A stretch of 64,000 nt of DNA. It comes from Lobosporangium transversale (lineage: Eukaryota; Mortierellomycota; Mortierellomycetes; Mortierellales; Mortierellaceae). Below are positions 1-11,335 of the stretch, one piece after another. The first letter of the stretch is position 1, and every line of letters starts with the position of its first letter. Below the pieces are notes generated by a model. The model was not told the origin of the DNA. It worked only from the letters and a program-made list of their open reading frames with translations, and did not search any database. Position numbers and translations under genes: made by a program. The stretch covers positions 372,001 to 436,000 of the forward strand of contig NW_019028994.1 in NCBI RefSeq assembly GCF_002105155.1, read 5' to 3'.

Positions 1-473
1 TTAACGATATAGTGACTGCCTGAAGGGAGCCTCTTGGCCGCAGCACGTATTTCATTTTCTCGCTTGAGCATGCGTTGAAGGCTACTACATGAAAGATCGA
101 GTCCTATTGTAGGGCCGAAGGAACGCTGGGAAAGTCTGTACGGAAGGTTTGTCTTCCGCTTTTCAAGATAATGGTATATATCCAAAATCTCAACTTGTTC
201 ATCCAGGGTGCGAGACACCCTGGACATGGGCACTTCAAATGGATCAGCGCCAGGAAGCACAAGGACAGCGGCCATGTCTCCCGTCCTGGCAGAATTCAGG
301 AGGTCATTATATCGCATTTGGCGAATTCTTTGAATCTCCTCAAGTTCCTTTTTGGTATATGTTTTGTCCTTATTTGATGAGGGCAAAGGGAGGGCAGGCT
401 TCAGTTTTTTAACCCGCGTCTTCACCTCATCCGAGAACGACTGTCGTCTCTTGTTCTCAAACTTTTTGGTCAT
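1..473 (-). CDS. Start of a pogo/CENP-B-like transposase or DNA-binding protein, cut by window edge
   Basis: An open frame of 157 codons runs from an ATG at 473 off the left edge with no stop. The first ~55 residues are rich in Lys, Arg and Glu (begins MTKKFENKRR). Residues ~93-147, containing EILDIYHYLE, SQRSFG and SSLQRMLKREN, have the spacing and character of the helix-turn-helix that CENP-B and pogo/Tigger-type DDE transposases use to bind DNA. In that family the catalytic DDE domain follows, which would lie outside this window. A pogo-type foldback element at 29956-30318 shows such elements live in this genome, but nothing links the two directly. It could instead be a domesticated CENP-B-like gene. 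Confidence 0.55.
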   Translation of the reverse strand, partial: MTKKFENKRRQSFSDEVKTRVKKLKPALPLPSSNKDKTYTKKELEEIQRIRQMRYNDLLNSARTGDMAAVLVLPGADPFEVPMSRVSRTLDEQVEILDIYHYLEKRKTNLPYRLSQRSFGPTIGLDLSCSSLQRMLKRENEIRAAAKRLPSGSHYIV

Positions 474-1512
474 GGTGTTGTGTAATGTTGAATGAGGAAT
501 GAAGACGTTTTTTTGTCATGTGCGCCAATAAATAGAACTGGAAATTTCACGTTTTAAAATACATCATTTTTACGGTCAGTTTCACTGTCCACATAAACCA
601 CTTTCGACTGCTAATGACATGAGTGTGGATGGATTTGCCGCAATACGCCTTGTTTTTTTTAAATAAACAAATCGTTCGACTAGGGATTGTTTATTATGCT
701 ATTCAACTTTAATGCCTGATGCTTCTTGCTATTTCATCGAATTATAAATAACATCGTCAAGTGTCTTGTCCACGATATCCTCATCCATGTCCCTCAACAA
801 AAACCACGAACCGATCACTGCTATGAATCTGAGTGTGCGAATGCGTAAAATCTTGATAGACTACAAAGTATTGGTCTCGATATCGAGCTACAGGTTTAAA
901 TAAAGACCTTGCGTTGATAATACATACCATGCAGAAGGATAATCACATCCCTTATCCATTTTTCCAAGACGGAGAACATACGGTAACTTGTGATCGGACC
1001 CGGCAAGGAGGCAGGAGATTGTAGGTACCAAGGCAGAACCATGTCTCGGAGAAAAAAAAGAAATAAAAAAAAAAAAAAGAAGACAGACTCGTTGGAACTG
1101 CGGGGCTAGAGCCTTTGCAGTAGACCAAAGCCTATTCAAAGGCTTTCATCACTACGAATAGCCTCCTCGTAACGATCTTCGAGGTCAGAGAAAAAAAAAA
1201 AAAAAAAGAGAGAAGCTGCAATACTCTTATTGGATCGGAAGAGTCCACGTCTCCTCATTGTAAGAAACAAGGTATTACTCACAGATGATACTGGAAGCGT
1301 AGATAAATGATAAAGATAGTGGCCATGTTTGGTTGTTGAGGACATGGTGGGAAAAAAAAAAAAATGGTGACGCATAATAGCTAAGACAAGCTTGCAAGGA
1401 GCGAAAATAGGGTTGGTTCTTCAATATAATTTAGTTTTCAAGTCTGGCTAACCATTACCATTCAAACCCCTTACATTCAACTTTTTTTTTTTATTCGCCA
1501 TTCAAACCAACA
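474..1512. other. Intergenic region, nothing recognised
   Basis: About 1 kb between the divergently transcribed left-edge gene and glutathione peroxidase. It holds several A runs (near 1051, 1065-1079, 1190-1207 and 1351) and no frame with a recognisable domain. A T-rich stretch at 1480-1492 lies just upstream of the peroxidase start, as is common before fungal start codons. Confidence 0.6.
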
Positions 1513-2173
1513 ATGCACCGAACACCATTAACAATGTCAATACACATGCTGCGCGCAAGGACCATTGCTACCGCAGTTCGTGCCACCGCAAACATCCCTA
1601 TCTCTCACAATCTGAGACGTGGTACATTGAACTGGAAGGGGAGTAGTCTGAACTTTTCTACCACCGGAACTGGGAATGGAACCATGTTTGCAGCAAGTGC
1701 TGCAGTAGGACTTGCCTCAACATCTGCATCCCCCGGTGCAGGAGATGCCGGCTCGGCTTCAAACTTCTTTTCTCTCAAAGCCAAGGATAAAGGCCATCAA
1801 GAGGTTGATTTGTCCCAGTATGCGAACAAGGTTATCCTGGTCGTGAATGTGGCCTCCCGATGTGGATTTACGGAGCAATACACAGAGTTGGAGCAGCTTT
1901 ACAAGGATTACAAGGACCGAGGATTTGTTGTCATTGGATTTCCTTGCAACCAATTTGGAGCACAAGTAAGTTTTGTAGCCATAAAAAAAAAAAAAAAAAA
2001 AAAAATACTCACGGTTCTTTTATTGATTGAGTTGGTAATCCTTGAACCTGCGCGGAATGTCAACAGCATTTGACAATTCACACTATTCTTTCTCTGTTTA
2101 ATGCTGGTGATTCAGGAACCTGGTTCAAATGAAGGTGAGTAGTTTATATCATAAGCTGAATTCAGGAGCAATC

Positions 2174-2204
<31 letters not shown>

Positions 2205-2530
2205 TATTCTATTGTTATTAACGGCATTCTGAATATTCCATCCGTCGCACTCATGTCATTGACCGCTAACTAATGGCAGAGATTGAGAAGTTTTGCAAGC
2301 TCAACTATGGAGTGACATTCCCCATCATGGATAAGATCGAGGTCAACGGTAATAACGAAGATCCGGTCTATGCTTTCCTCAAGTCACAGAAGTCTGGCCT
2401 GATGGGTCTGACACGGATCAAGTGGAATTTTGAGAAATTCTTGGTCAACAAAGACGGCACAGTGTATAAGCGCTATTCATCCGCTACAAAGCCCAGCAGC
2501 ATAGCTGAGGATATCGAGAAGTTGTTGTAA
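1513..2530 (+). CDS. gpx: Glutathione peroxidase, probably mitochondrial
   Basis: Three exons at 1513-1965, 2116-2134 and 2280-2530 join to 240 codons plus stop. The thioredoxin-fold peroxidase core is complete: NVASRCGFT with the peroxidatic Cys (not selenocysteine), GFPCNQFG with the active-site Gln, the EPGSNEE loop, and IKWNFEKFLV with the active-site Trp and Asn. Fungal enzymes of this class reduce hydroperoxides, usually with thioredoxin as donor. About 85 residues precede the core; they are rich in Arg, Ser, Thr and Ala and poor in acid, so they look like a mitochondrial presequence. A second Met at residue 8 or a further Met at residue 57 could give shorter forms. The middle exon is only 19 nt and encodes EPGSNE. 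The first intron starts with a long A run, the second carries ATT repeats. Convergent with the RNase H1 gene. Confidence 0.93.
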
Positions 2531-2718
2531 TGCTATCATTTTGAGTCATTAACCTGACTTCATGTCAGTAAAACCATAACAGGCGGAAGGAATGAAATAA
2601 AAATAATAATAAAAAAACGTATGTGGCATATTATGGGCACAAGCGTATGCTTTGCTTGTCTAGAGGCTTTTATCCAGTAATGTTATAAATATATTGTTGT
2701 TGTAATGAAGATGTGGAT

Positions 2719-3225
2719 TCACATAGCAGAAGGCTTGGGTAGGATGGCACCAGAGTTGGCCAACTTGTCTGCCATTTCGTTTCCGAATGTGCCGGCATGT
2801 CCCTTAACAAACACCTAAAAATTAATACGACAAAGTAGAGCTTAATTGTTTCTTCATCATATACTGACGTTCCGCTCGAAGATAGAGAGATCGTTCTTTT
2901 TTTGTCCATTCTTACCCATTTGATAGGGCCAGGCCGACTCTTGACTTTGTTAATAAGAGGTTCGATTATATCGCGATTCTGTACACTACCACCATCACCG
3001 CGCTTCCAGTCATTCTTAATCCAGCTCTCAGCCCACTTTGTTACAACTATCGGAAAAAGGCAGTGGGGAAGACATCTAATCAGTACCAGTGTCGACTATA
3101 GTCTATGGCCCATTGAATAAAAGAAAGAAAAAAAGACCTACTGTTTATGGTATACATGCTGTCTGTTCTGATCTCGAGTGGTGCAGTGTCGCTTCCACAC
3201 ACTTCCAGTGCTCTGAGTGCAGCCT

Positions 3226-3264
<39 letters not shown>

Positions 3265-4001
3265 TGATACGAGTCGAATAAAGAGGAGTGAAGAGTCAGT
3301 AATGATGGATCGTGGGTTTTACAATAATATACCATATTAAAGCAATTGCTTGTAGCTTATCGTACAGTCAGCTCTGCTCTCTGATTAGTTTGAAGATCTC
3401 CATCCAGTCTTTCGCTCACATTTCTAGGGTCATTCACCCCAAAGAAGACTCCTACTCCTGCTCGTGAATTCGATTTGCCATTCCCAAGTGAGCTGCCATC
3501 AGTGTATGCTACAATTGCATCTGATATGACTCGGACACCGTTAACTATACGATGATCTTTACTACTCTCTGTTCCAGTTGACGTTGATGTTGTGGCTGTA
3601 TTAGATGATGAAGAAGCCCCTGAAGCTTTTGATGAGGATGCAGCGGCGTTATAGGGCGATGGCCTAGCACTTGATGATCCTACAGCTGCTTTGTATGAAG
3701 GTTTTGTGTATGCTTTGGGACCGTTTTTGACAAATTCCTCTGCTTCTTTTTGGGTCTCAAACTTCTTATACTTGGCACCGATAAATCCTTTGACCTGCTT
3801 CTCACATTCTGGCCTATTTGTCATAACAGTGATAAGGTGTATCTTTCTTATCAGGTGGGAAGGTCTTGCTATTAATGTTGGTTTGAATGTAGAAAGCAGT
3901 AAGGCTGTAATTTGGTTTTACCATGTAAAGTAAATGCCTTTGGTCTTTCCGACATGAACAGCGTAGAAACCTTTTGCGGGTGCTTTAGATGCTTTGGGCA
4001 T
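2719..4001 (-). CDS. RNH1: Ribonuclease H1
   Basis: Five exons (3922-4001, 3366-3813, 3142-3223, 2916-3046, 2719-2814) keep one frame of 278 residues; all junctions are GT-AG and phases agree. Residues ~10-55 form the N-terminal hybrid-binding domain (KGFYAVHVGKTKGIYFTW, then KQVKGFIGAKYKKF). A Ser/Ala/Thr-rich linker follows (~60-110). The catalytic domain has the four acidic residues of RNase H: Asp in AYTDGSS, Glu in NQRAELT, Asp in IRTDSMY and Asp in GNEMADKLA, with the VKGHAG loop. The enzyme cleaves RNA in RNA-DNA hybrids in nucleus and mitochondria. Intron 3 contains a T/A run of about 35 nt (3227-3263). Divergent from CGI121; the 430 bp between them includes a CT-rich repeat of TTCAC-type units at 4326-4380. 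Confidence 0.94.
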
Positions 4002-4431
4002 GATGATTATAGGGAGGAGCCTTAACATGCAATGAAAAGAAAGGAAAGAAAAAAAATTAAAAAATAGGCCCATAAAGTAGTAATTTGACACACGATCCTG
4101 AGCACAAACAAAAAGCACCCCTGTTAATGCTAATGTCCTCTAATAGATGCAAAAAGCCACATAATGAGCGAAAGGGTCTCTTTCATAGAACTTCTTCAAA
4201 AGGCTCTAGCCCTCCGGATACGTTCTCTTTCAATTATTTGCATGCTCTCTTTCTCTTTTTTTTACCTCATTCCTTCTTATTTTTTTTTTACTTAACGTAC
4301 TGGGCTCTTCTTCCTTTTACATCCTTATTCACGTTCACGTTCACATTCACACCCATTCGCACTCCCATTCCCATTCTTTTGCCTTGCCTCACCACTAAAC
4401 TACCCCCGATACCTTATTTTTGTTTATAAAA
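4002..4431. promoter_or_regulatory. Divergent promoter region of RNase H1 and CGI121
   Basis: The 430 bp separates two start codons facing away from each other. It contains T runs (4256-4290) and a pyrimidine-rich block at 4326-4380 built of short TTCACG/CCCATTC repeats just upstream of CGI121. No clear TATA box is visible on either side, which fits housekeeping expression. Confidence 0.45.
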
Positions 4432-5212
4432 ATGGAGTCCTATCCTCTTGAAGCAGTACCTGGAACTGGTGAGGTTCATATGGCTTGCTTCACGTCCGTT
4501 AAAAATGCACCTGAGCTCAAGGAGCGCCTCCAAGCTCAGGATAAGACGTTGACCTTCGCTATGGTTGAATCGAATTTGGTAATGATATTATTATTATTTT
4601 TTTATACTTTTTACTGTTGAGTTCAGTTTCAAAACATTCCTTTTTATCGTTTCGATCTAACTTGTTTGACATTTACTGCTGAAATTAAATTCTTATTTCT
4701 TTTTTTCTTTTTTTCTTTCGAATAAAACAGATCATGGATGTATTCCAGCTTCTAACAGCAGCTACCAAGGCTGCAAAGGATCATGAGGCTGGGAAATTGA
4801 GTACTCAATCACTCAGTTCAGAAATCATTTATAACCTCTCACCTACTAGAAACGTATGTCATCAAATGCTCATTGTTATCATGGGACGTCATTTGTATCT
4901 CCTAGAAATCAACAATTTCCACAACGCGTCCCTCGATGAGCTTTTGACTAAGGTCTATCATTGGCTAACATAATTTAGTAATTTCTTTTTTTTTTTTTTT
5001 TTTTTTTCCCTTTTTCTTGTGCTCTCTTGGAATGCATAGATCGCAGAATCTCTGAAACGCTTTGGAATCAATGAAGACACAACGTCCTTAATAGCAGTCA
5101 AGATTGGTGGCAACCCCGACGAAGTTTTGGAGGATATGTCCAAGACAGTAGATGGGATTCTGATCTCGTTTTCAAAACTAGATCAAGAGAAGGATATGGT
5201 TAGGCTTCGCCA

Positions 5213-5248
<36 letters not shown>

Positions 5249-5414
5249 GTGTATTAATTAGACTTATCGCGCTTTATGGGCTCATGCAATTTAGCTAACG
5301 GAATCTGTCATGATTCTCTTCATCTAGTACTACAAAATTGATCCCAAGGTGACAGAGCATAAGGATATTTTGAACTGGATAATCGGAGCAATGGCAATGA
5401 AGAATATTCAATAG
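4432..5414 (+). CDS. CGI121: KEOPS/EKC complex subunit CGI121
   Basis: Four exons (4432-4578, 4731-4853, 5040-5213, 5328-5414) give 176 residues with consistent phases. The product has the CGI121/TPRKB pattern: an N-terminal strand region (GEVHMACFTSVKNAPELKE), MVESNLIMDVFQLLTAATKA, the signature NLSPTRNIAESLKRFGI, then LIAVKIGG and a C-terminal helix ending WIIGAMAMKNI. In yeast and humans CGI121 binds the kinase Bud32 in the KEOPS complex, which makes the universal t6A modification of tRNAs and affects telomeres and transcription. Introns 2 and 3 carry long T and A runs. This is the only intact copy; fragments of exons 2-4 recur through the window at 11336, 18104, 34505, 40825 and 56354, so its 3' half travelled with the amplified unit. 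Confidence 0.92.
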
Positions 5415-6634
5415 TGATAAAAGAATAAAGCTTTAATCATGGCCTCAAAAAAAAAAAAAAAGAAAAAGAAAAATGAAAGAGTTCGCTATGAAGGACTCGT
5501 TCATTCAAAGATGTATTTCATCCTTATTAGCGCAGGGCCTTTAGCTTCGGTACTGACAAGAGTATGAACATTAAAAGCTTTTGTCTGAGCTTAGATCATG
5601 TGTATCGTCCCAATTAACTCGCTGTTTCCTGATCAAAGTATTGTTGATATAGCATCACACTGATCTAGAATATTGCCAACTTTCATTATCACAAACCGTA
5701 CATTTCTAACCTATTGAATATCCAGGATATAGTTTTTGTTAGCACATAAAAGTAAGTAGATCTGAGGGGTTGCTTCATAAAAAGTGTTTCACATCAAGCA
5801 TTTACAACACCTTGATGATATCACTCCGAGCTTGACACGTCGGACCGTCGCCTCCGGGCCAATCTCCATTTTGTTCAAAGGGTTTGGAAATATTGTTATA
5901 GAAAGGATAGAATGGCCAGGTCGAATAGTACTACCATCAAAACTTGTTATTCGAGGGTCAGGGCCATATAAAAATGTCTTCCATGCTCTTTGCCACGGAC
6001 TCTACTTTTTCTATTTTGAGAGTTGTTCTATATTTCAGTACTATAACATTACATACCCATCTTGACTCGATGAAGCAGGAACAGGAGGGCGCATCCACAC
6101 TTTATGAAACCACCAAACGATGATGATGTGCGTGATATTTTCGCTTCGAATGGTACTGCTTGATTGTTTTATATGATGAAAATAATAGGTCCCAAGTCTA
6201 GAAAACTCGACTATTGGATCTCCACTATGGAGATATGAAGAACTACTCGACTTTATATTGAATACGCATCCAACACCCAAGGACGCCATTTATTTGAAGC
6301 TGTAGTTATATATAGGCGTGAAAACAATTTCAATTAATGCAACGAAGAAGTTCATGGCGCTGAGAATAAGGTTTAAATTAAATAATCTCACAGGAGCCAC
6401 CAAGTGACCATTTCGGCCTGCACCATCATCCCTCTACTAGTGTGGCTTCCTCCATTTGCTGTAAAGCCTTTGCATTGTATAAGAGTAGGTACGTGTATTA
6501 TCTCGACAGGGACAAGATTACTCTTTTTTTTTTTTTTTTTTTTTTTTTAATAGGAATGATAGGCTACGTTTTTATGCTGAGGAAAGAATTGTCTTCGAAG
6601 CTGAGCTGCGAGCTTGGCCTGGACCCTCGACCGT
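5415..6634. repeat. CGI121 downstream segment, founding copy of the repeat unit
   Basis: Sequence from here recurs downstream of the CGI121 fragments: 5690-5830 matches 12020-12150, 18400-18520, 47110-47240 and, inverted, 40480-40640. Positions 5450-6310 match 39960-40800 inverted at high identity. Frames such as 5784-6065 are not preserved between copies. The 6060-6300 stretch is the beginning of relic X (compare 18710-18970), but here the remainder of relic X is missing and the sequence jumps at ~6320 to the part found at 12975. A T run lies at 6522-6548. Confidence 0.7.
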
Positions 6635-7195
6635 CTACTCGCTGGGTTCTTCTTCTGGGTAGACTCTTGCAAACTTCCAGCCCTTGATGTAGCCTTCTTG
6701 GCCTTCATACCTAAAAGAAACCCAGTTTATTTTACCTTCTTCCTCATTGGAGTTGCTCTCGCTGACAACAAGTGTCTGGTTATTGACCTTTCTTGGGTGA
6801 GCGAGGACGTGCCTGGTGAAAGGACCGCCTGCAATCCTGGTAATGAACCACCTTTGCGGCTTTTCAGTAACACCAAGAGATGCTCCTGGAAGAGCCCCAG
6901 ATCTTCCTTCCGAGAGGTATTTTCTCTTATCTGCGTTCTTGTCATAAATTTGAAGAGACACCTGCCCTTTGCTATGGTTGCGAAGTTGCCATACTTGAAG
7001 TTTAGCTTCATCTTTGGGCTCAATCCTCACGGAGCCAGTTCTAGCATCTGGATAAGCAGTGAAGTAGCGGTTTCGGGAGGGTACATGCTGATTTCCTTTG
7101 AAAATGCGGTAGTAGCCATTGGGAAGCAAAGGCTCCGCGATGGCAACACTAATGATCGCAAGGATCGCAATCAATAAGACGGCGACTTGGTGCAT
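6635..7195 (-). CDS. Secreted A-family protein A1 (beta-trefoil-like)
   Basis: 186 residues, single coding exon. Residues 1-20 are a signal peptide (hydrophobic core VLLIAILAIISVAIA, cleavage before EPLLPNGYYR). The mature part falls into three similar blocks, each ending in an aromatic-aliphatic strand around W69 (QVWQLRNHS), W116 (QRWFIT) and W173 (GWKFARV). This threefold pattern suggests a beta-trefoil such as ricin-B lectins or fungal trefoil protease inhibitors; that is inference from pattern only. Sequons N73-H-S and N139-Q-T are kept in nearly all A copies. The mature chain has no cysteine. Start: the Met of MHQ is chosen because all eight A genes share TAG one base before it, a likely 3' splice site of a leader intron (donor AAG|GTGAGAAT near 7308). 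The C-terminus is a short acidic tail (EEEPSE). Confidence 0.85.
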   Translation of the reverse strand: MHQVAVLLIAILAIISVAIAEPLLPNGYYRIFKGNQHVPSRNRYFTAYPDARTGSVRIEPKDEAKLQVWQLRNHSKGQVSLQIYDKNADKRKYLSEGRSGALPGASLGVTEKPQRWFITRIAGGPFTRHVLAHPRKVNNQTLVVSESNSNEEEGKINWVSFRYEGQEGYIKGWKFARVYPEEEPSE

Positions 7196-7383
7196 ACTAT
7201 TCATTAGACATAGGCTTTGTGAGTACAGAGGAATAGATTGAATGGATACTCTTATGACAAAAATAATGGCATACGAGATAGTATCCAAAAGATTATTCTC
7301 ACCTTGAGATAAGGTCGACTTGAAGAAGTGGGGCAGAATTGAATGTGTATGAGGGATAGAGGTATGTTGTTGGACGGGGGTAA

Positions 7384-7400
7384 GCTTTGCTTTTATATAT
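7384..7400 (-). promoter_or_regulatory. A1 core promoter (TATA plus AAAGCAAAG)
   Basis: On the minus strand this reads ATATATAAAAGCAAAGC. The same TATAAAAGCAAAG core stands upstream of every A gene (14334, 20781, 28308, 38862, 45897, 49714, 58494), at about 190-235 bp before the ATG. Confidence 0.65.
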
Positions 7401-7799
7401 GTTTTTTTTTTTTTTTTTCTCATGTGTAATATTGTACGAGGAACCCTTGGCGTAGAGCTGCAACAGCGCGTGGTATGTTGGTATGTTACACATAACACAC
7501 GGCATGCAAAAAAGAAATCGCGAATCAATCCGAGTGAAGAATGGTCTAAATTTAATACAGCGTTTGTACAAGAAAATGCAGAGATCACGCAAGGTTGGTG
7601 CATTTGGTCAATTAATATGCATTGCAAACACGGCGTCCCTCTGTTGACATTTCTTTTTTTTTTCTTTCTTTGATTCGTATGTCCTAAACCAACGGCCAAA
7701 AACATCTCAAAATATAAACATTCTGTGTGAAACAACCGATCTGAACGCAAAGACCTCATTGTTACCGAGGGTTGGCGTTTTTTTTTTTTTCCTTTCTTT

Positions 7800-9390
7800 T
7801 CTGTTATTTTTAGACTACGCCATCTCTTACCTTAATTGAACTCAAGCTAAATCGCAAATAGGGAAACCATCTCCAACCCTACCGCCACCAATAAATATCT
7901 GTTTTTCTCAATAGTCTTCTCTTTTTTTCTTACAGGAACTCATTGATTTTTGAGACGAACCACTTGTGCTCGTAGATTTTGTGTTTAGTCTTCTCTGTCT
8001 TACTTTACCGAGGGATCCTATTTGCCTTTTATTCACCGATTCGCTTGCCACAGTAAGCAGTGATCACCTTCAGAAGTCTCTCCCACACACTCCATTGGAA
8101 CAACAGCACCAAGCAACGGGAAATCTGCAACAGGGCTTTTGTGTACCCAGTGATTTCGTCCAATTTTTCTTAAATGTGGCGACGGTCAAAATGTGATAAC
8201 ATGTATTGAGAGCACTTTTATTACTTTATTGATATATATTTTTTGATACGACGGAAGCAGTGGCGATATGGAGTACTCGTTGTGACTCAGGCTGTAGAAA
8301 AGAAAAGAAAAAAAGGAAAAGAAAAGATCCTGAGTTCCTCCTAATGATGTCATCTCCTTTTTTTCTTTTTTTTTCCATTCCTATTTCCTATTCCTAGTAA
8401 GGTCCCAATTAACACACTTCTACTTCCGTTCATAATAGTACATGTACGGTACTGTTGTTTTATTTACAACAATTGGCATCATCACTAACGATCTTTTAAA
8501 CTAGTGTCTTGGCAAGCTCACTTTCAACATTAAGAATAAAATAATTGCCGTTTCTCCATCTTTTGCTAGAATAAGGAGCAGGGACATGGCGTTGACATGG
8601 AATTACAAGGGTCAGACAGGAACAAGAGTGGCCATTACCACAGGTATAATTAAGCTGTGACTTCATTTTCCCTGCATTGGCTAAATTCAGGGCTCGCACA
8701 GACAGACTTTGCAGGCATACTCAGTCATTGATGTGTCTTATGAAAAATGTATTTCATGTCTGAACAAGAATGAGGGAGGTCTCTATGGCTTTAAAGGAGA
8801 GAGTTAGGACATTCTCACTAAGCCCTCCAATGACACCCTAGTTTTGACTGTAGCAGTAACGATAACCTAGGGTTACATCGGGAAGGGGCTTTTTTTTGTA
8901 CTCGAGCCTCTCAAACAGAAGTGAACCAAAAGTCACTTTTATCCTGCTCAAAAACCAAATTGCCCAAGGACGCTATTAAGGTCAGTCATGAACCTATATA
9001 TCATAGCAGGTCAGCATCACTCGCATTAATTGCTTACTATTTTACGCCCTGACAGTTCAACTGCCTCAAGTATCTAGCATCAGTGTGCAAGTAAGAGTTA
9101 GGGATAAGAACCTTGATTGTTGATTTCATGCCTCCTTCAGATTTCACTTTGCAAAACGATTTCCTTTTTTTTTTTTTTTTTTTTTTTTTGTCGCGTCTTC
9201 CCTGTTTACTCCATTGATACTCTCTCTAGTGCCCAAAGACTTGTCTGACTGATTATCGCTTTTATTTCCATACTTTCATTTTCCATATTTTCAAACTAAA
9301 TACTAAAATAGAACCAAGACTATTCTCGATACATAGGACAAGGCTTTAAAGATCTCCTTTTGATTTCAAAAGGATGTCAGACGCTCGCCT
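7800..9390. repeat. A-B spacer, copy 1
   Basis: About 2 kb of non-coding sequence separates A1 from B1. It is homologous to the spacers at 14650-16131, 21100-22529, 26800-28000, 36945-38520, 44189-45560, 49990-51391 and 58780-60214. Together with A1 it is close to identical, inverted, to 37300-39800. The segment contains T runs at 9163-9189 and conserved blocks such as the spacing around 8480-8700, but no frame shows selection for protein (see rejected items). Confidence 0.7.
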
Positions 9391-9885
9391 TTAGTGAACA
9401 CGAGTAATGTTCCAAGGCTGCTTAGCTCTGGGATTGCCCTCAGAAAGAAGAGCAATGCGCTTGGGAAGTAGAGCGTTAGGGCTGACATCGACATTGAGCC
9501 ACTTGCCATGGACCTTCACTGGGTACACGATCTTGTACTTGTCGCCAGCCTTTTCGAGCGTCCACCTCTGGCTAGTGCCGCTAACAGCCAAGTAGGCATA
9601 CTCCCTGGCACCAAGTGGGCTCAAAGAAAGATATCGCGGCTGGTGTCCGCGAGTAGAAAGAGTGATCTTGTTACCGGCATAGTTACGAAGGTACCATACT
9701 TGATGGTAGCCAGGAGTTGGCAGGGACGCCTGGTAAGTGGCAGGCCAGAACCCGGCACTTCCCGTTTTAGTGGTGATATAGCGGTTGGCGATCGAGATCC
9801 GGTAGTATCCATTAGGAAGAAGCGCGGCCATGGCCACGTTGACAATTGCAAGGATTGCAACCAAGAAAGTGAGTGGTTGATGCAT
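9391..9885 (-). CDS. Secreted B-family protein B1 (most diverged full-length B copy)
   Basis: 164 residues. Signal peptide at ~1-20 (FLVAILAIVNVAMA), then ALLPNGYYRIS, the motif shared with the A family, so A and B are old paralogues. Three blocks end in W64 (VWYLRNYAG), W108 (QRWTLEKAG) and a final Trp in QPWNITRVH, again a trefoil-like threefold pattern. No cysteines. A sequon (NIT) sits near the C-terminus. It differs from B2-B7 at many sites (for example PTPGYHQ, PNALLPKRIALLSEG), so it has escaped the homogenisation seen among them. Start chosen at MHQ because the B copies share AATAG followed by one base and ATG, matching a leader intron acceptor; the leader is interrupted by an A/T run of about 30 nt at 9940-9970. 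Confidence 0.85.
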   Translation of the reverse strand: MHQPLTFLVAILAIVNVAMAALLPNGYYRISIANRYITTKTGSAGFWPATYQASLPTPGYHQVWYLRNYAGNKITLSTRGHQPRYLSLSPLGAREYAYLAVSGTSQRWTLEKAGDKYKIVYPVKVHGKWLNVDVSPNALLPKRIALLSEGNPRAKQPWNITRVH

Positions 9886-9936
9886 CCTATTCAATAGCCA
9901 CAGACATAGCAAAGCGTTAACAAGAGATATAGTCTG

Positions 9937-9972
<36 letters not shown>

Positions 9973-11335
9973 AAAGAAGCAACCCTGTCAGCGTGGTACT
10001 TAGAATTAGGATAGGAGGCTTACCTGAGGGAGCTGAGTTGGAGTAAGCTAGAAGAAGACTGGGGAAGTAGGTAAGGTAAGTAGAGTGCAAGAGCTGCGAG
10101 CGTTGGTTGATGGTTGAGAATTGCTCTGAGGAACCCGCCTTTTTTATATGGATTTTGTCTTCTTTGTAACGTCTAGATTGATATGATCGCGCAGCCAGCT
10201 TAGTGTTACCTGGTAGTTACTCTCAGGGGTTCTAGACGCATAAGTACGCGCAGCTCGCAACTATAGCCAATGAGATTGATGTTTAAAGTGTCTTTCTTTT
10301 TTCCTTTCCTTCGACGGTCTACTTTTCCTCGCGGTCATGTATCTCAAAGATAGGCCATGTTTCATTGATCTAAACGCAGCCACCTCATTGTCTATGGTAT
10401 GAATTTGCATTTTTATTTTTAGGAGGGCCAATCCATGTGCCTGTTCTCTTTTTTATTTTTATTTCTTCATACTTTTTGCTTTGTCATCCATCGTGTGCTT
10501 CTAATCACTAGAGTCGCGAAGAGGCCCAGACATAGCCCATCATAGGAAGCTGAGACTTCTCTAATACAACGAAAATATATAAGAACTGAGAAGAGTATAA
10601 GCCTTGACCCAAGGAACATGTGGATATTTTGGACTTGAAGTCTAAATTAGTGGCAATGTGCTAAATCAGTTTAGAGTTTGGTTCCAGGCCTTTCTTTTTA
10701 ACGCCCTACATCACAATTGCTTGAAAGCATGCGGAGTGGAACCTGTAGGTTCCAATAAAATGTCGCAATAGATCACAGAAACTTGACCACCAGTCAAATG
10801 AGTTGGTATTGATAGGCTATGCTTTATATTTGCCTTTAGCACTGCCCTTTGCCTCACAAGGTCAATGCGAAGTCCTTTCCTTCTTGCCAATCAATGAACA
10901 GTAAGCTGCACTCCTCCTGACTGGATGGTTTTGAGTACCTAAAATATCTCGTGCCAACTATGACTCAAGCATAGATTCTCTAACTAAAAAAAAATAAAAT
11001 AAAATAAAATAAAAAAAAAACGTATACATGTCCTGTATTTTTACTTATTGAATAGGTCACTACTTTTTTATATGCGCTCAGCAAACATGTGCAAGTTAAT
11101 CAATAACCTCTTTTTAATGGAAGTAGTAGTAGCCGTTAACAAAGCATTACTTTCGGTATATTATGCTCTATTTCTTCCGAGCCATGAGATTTCCCCCCTT
11201 AACATCTTAACATTAATTAGTCGACCTTTGAACACTAGCACTAGCAATGTCAACAGATGTATTCGTCTAAGGAGGTAATGATAAGGACACTATTTTTATT
11301 TTTACTTTTTTATTTATCTCATCTGAATAAAACAG
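9886..11335. repeat. B upstream region, copy 1
   Basis: Leader, promoter and ~1 kb upstream of B1. The block at 10180-10500 (containing GCGCAGCTCGCAACTATAGC) recurs at 16910-17250, 35800-36120 (inverted), 43020-43370 (inverted), 52170-52500 and 61030-61370. Low-complexity AAAATAAAAT repeats lie at 10986-11020. No gene seen. Confidence 0.6.
10139..10152 (-). promoter_or_regulatory. B1 TATA box
   Basis: Minus strand reads CCATATAAAAAAGG. Equivalent boxes precede B2 (16866-16878), B4 (36164-36177), B5 (43408-43420), B6 (52136-52148) and B7 (60996-61008), 240-300 bp upstream of each ATG, and lie between a conserved AGAATTC-less leader and the block containing CGTCTAGATTGACATG. Confidence 0.6.

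Noticed and set aside
3089-3340. Short frames spanning the poly-T/poly-A stretch inside RNase H1 intron 3
   Set aside because: They lie across mapped introns and exons of RNase H1 on the opposite strand.
7196-7759. N-terminal extensions of A1 and other A genes upstream of MHQ
   Set aside because: They run through the leader intron, splice donor, TATA box and poly-T tract, and differ in frame among copies.
7966-8196. 76-codon frame conserved in the inverted copy at 38090-38320
   Set aside because: The two copies differ at four bases and all four change an amino acid, which shows no protein constraint; conservation is due to recent duplication of the spacer.
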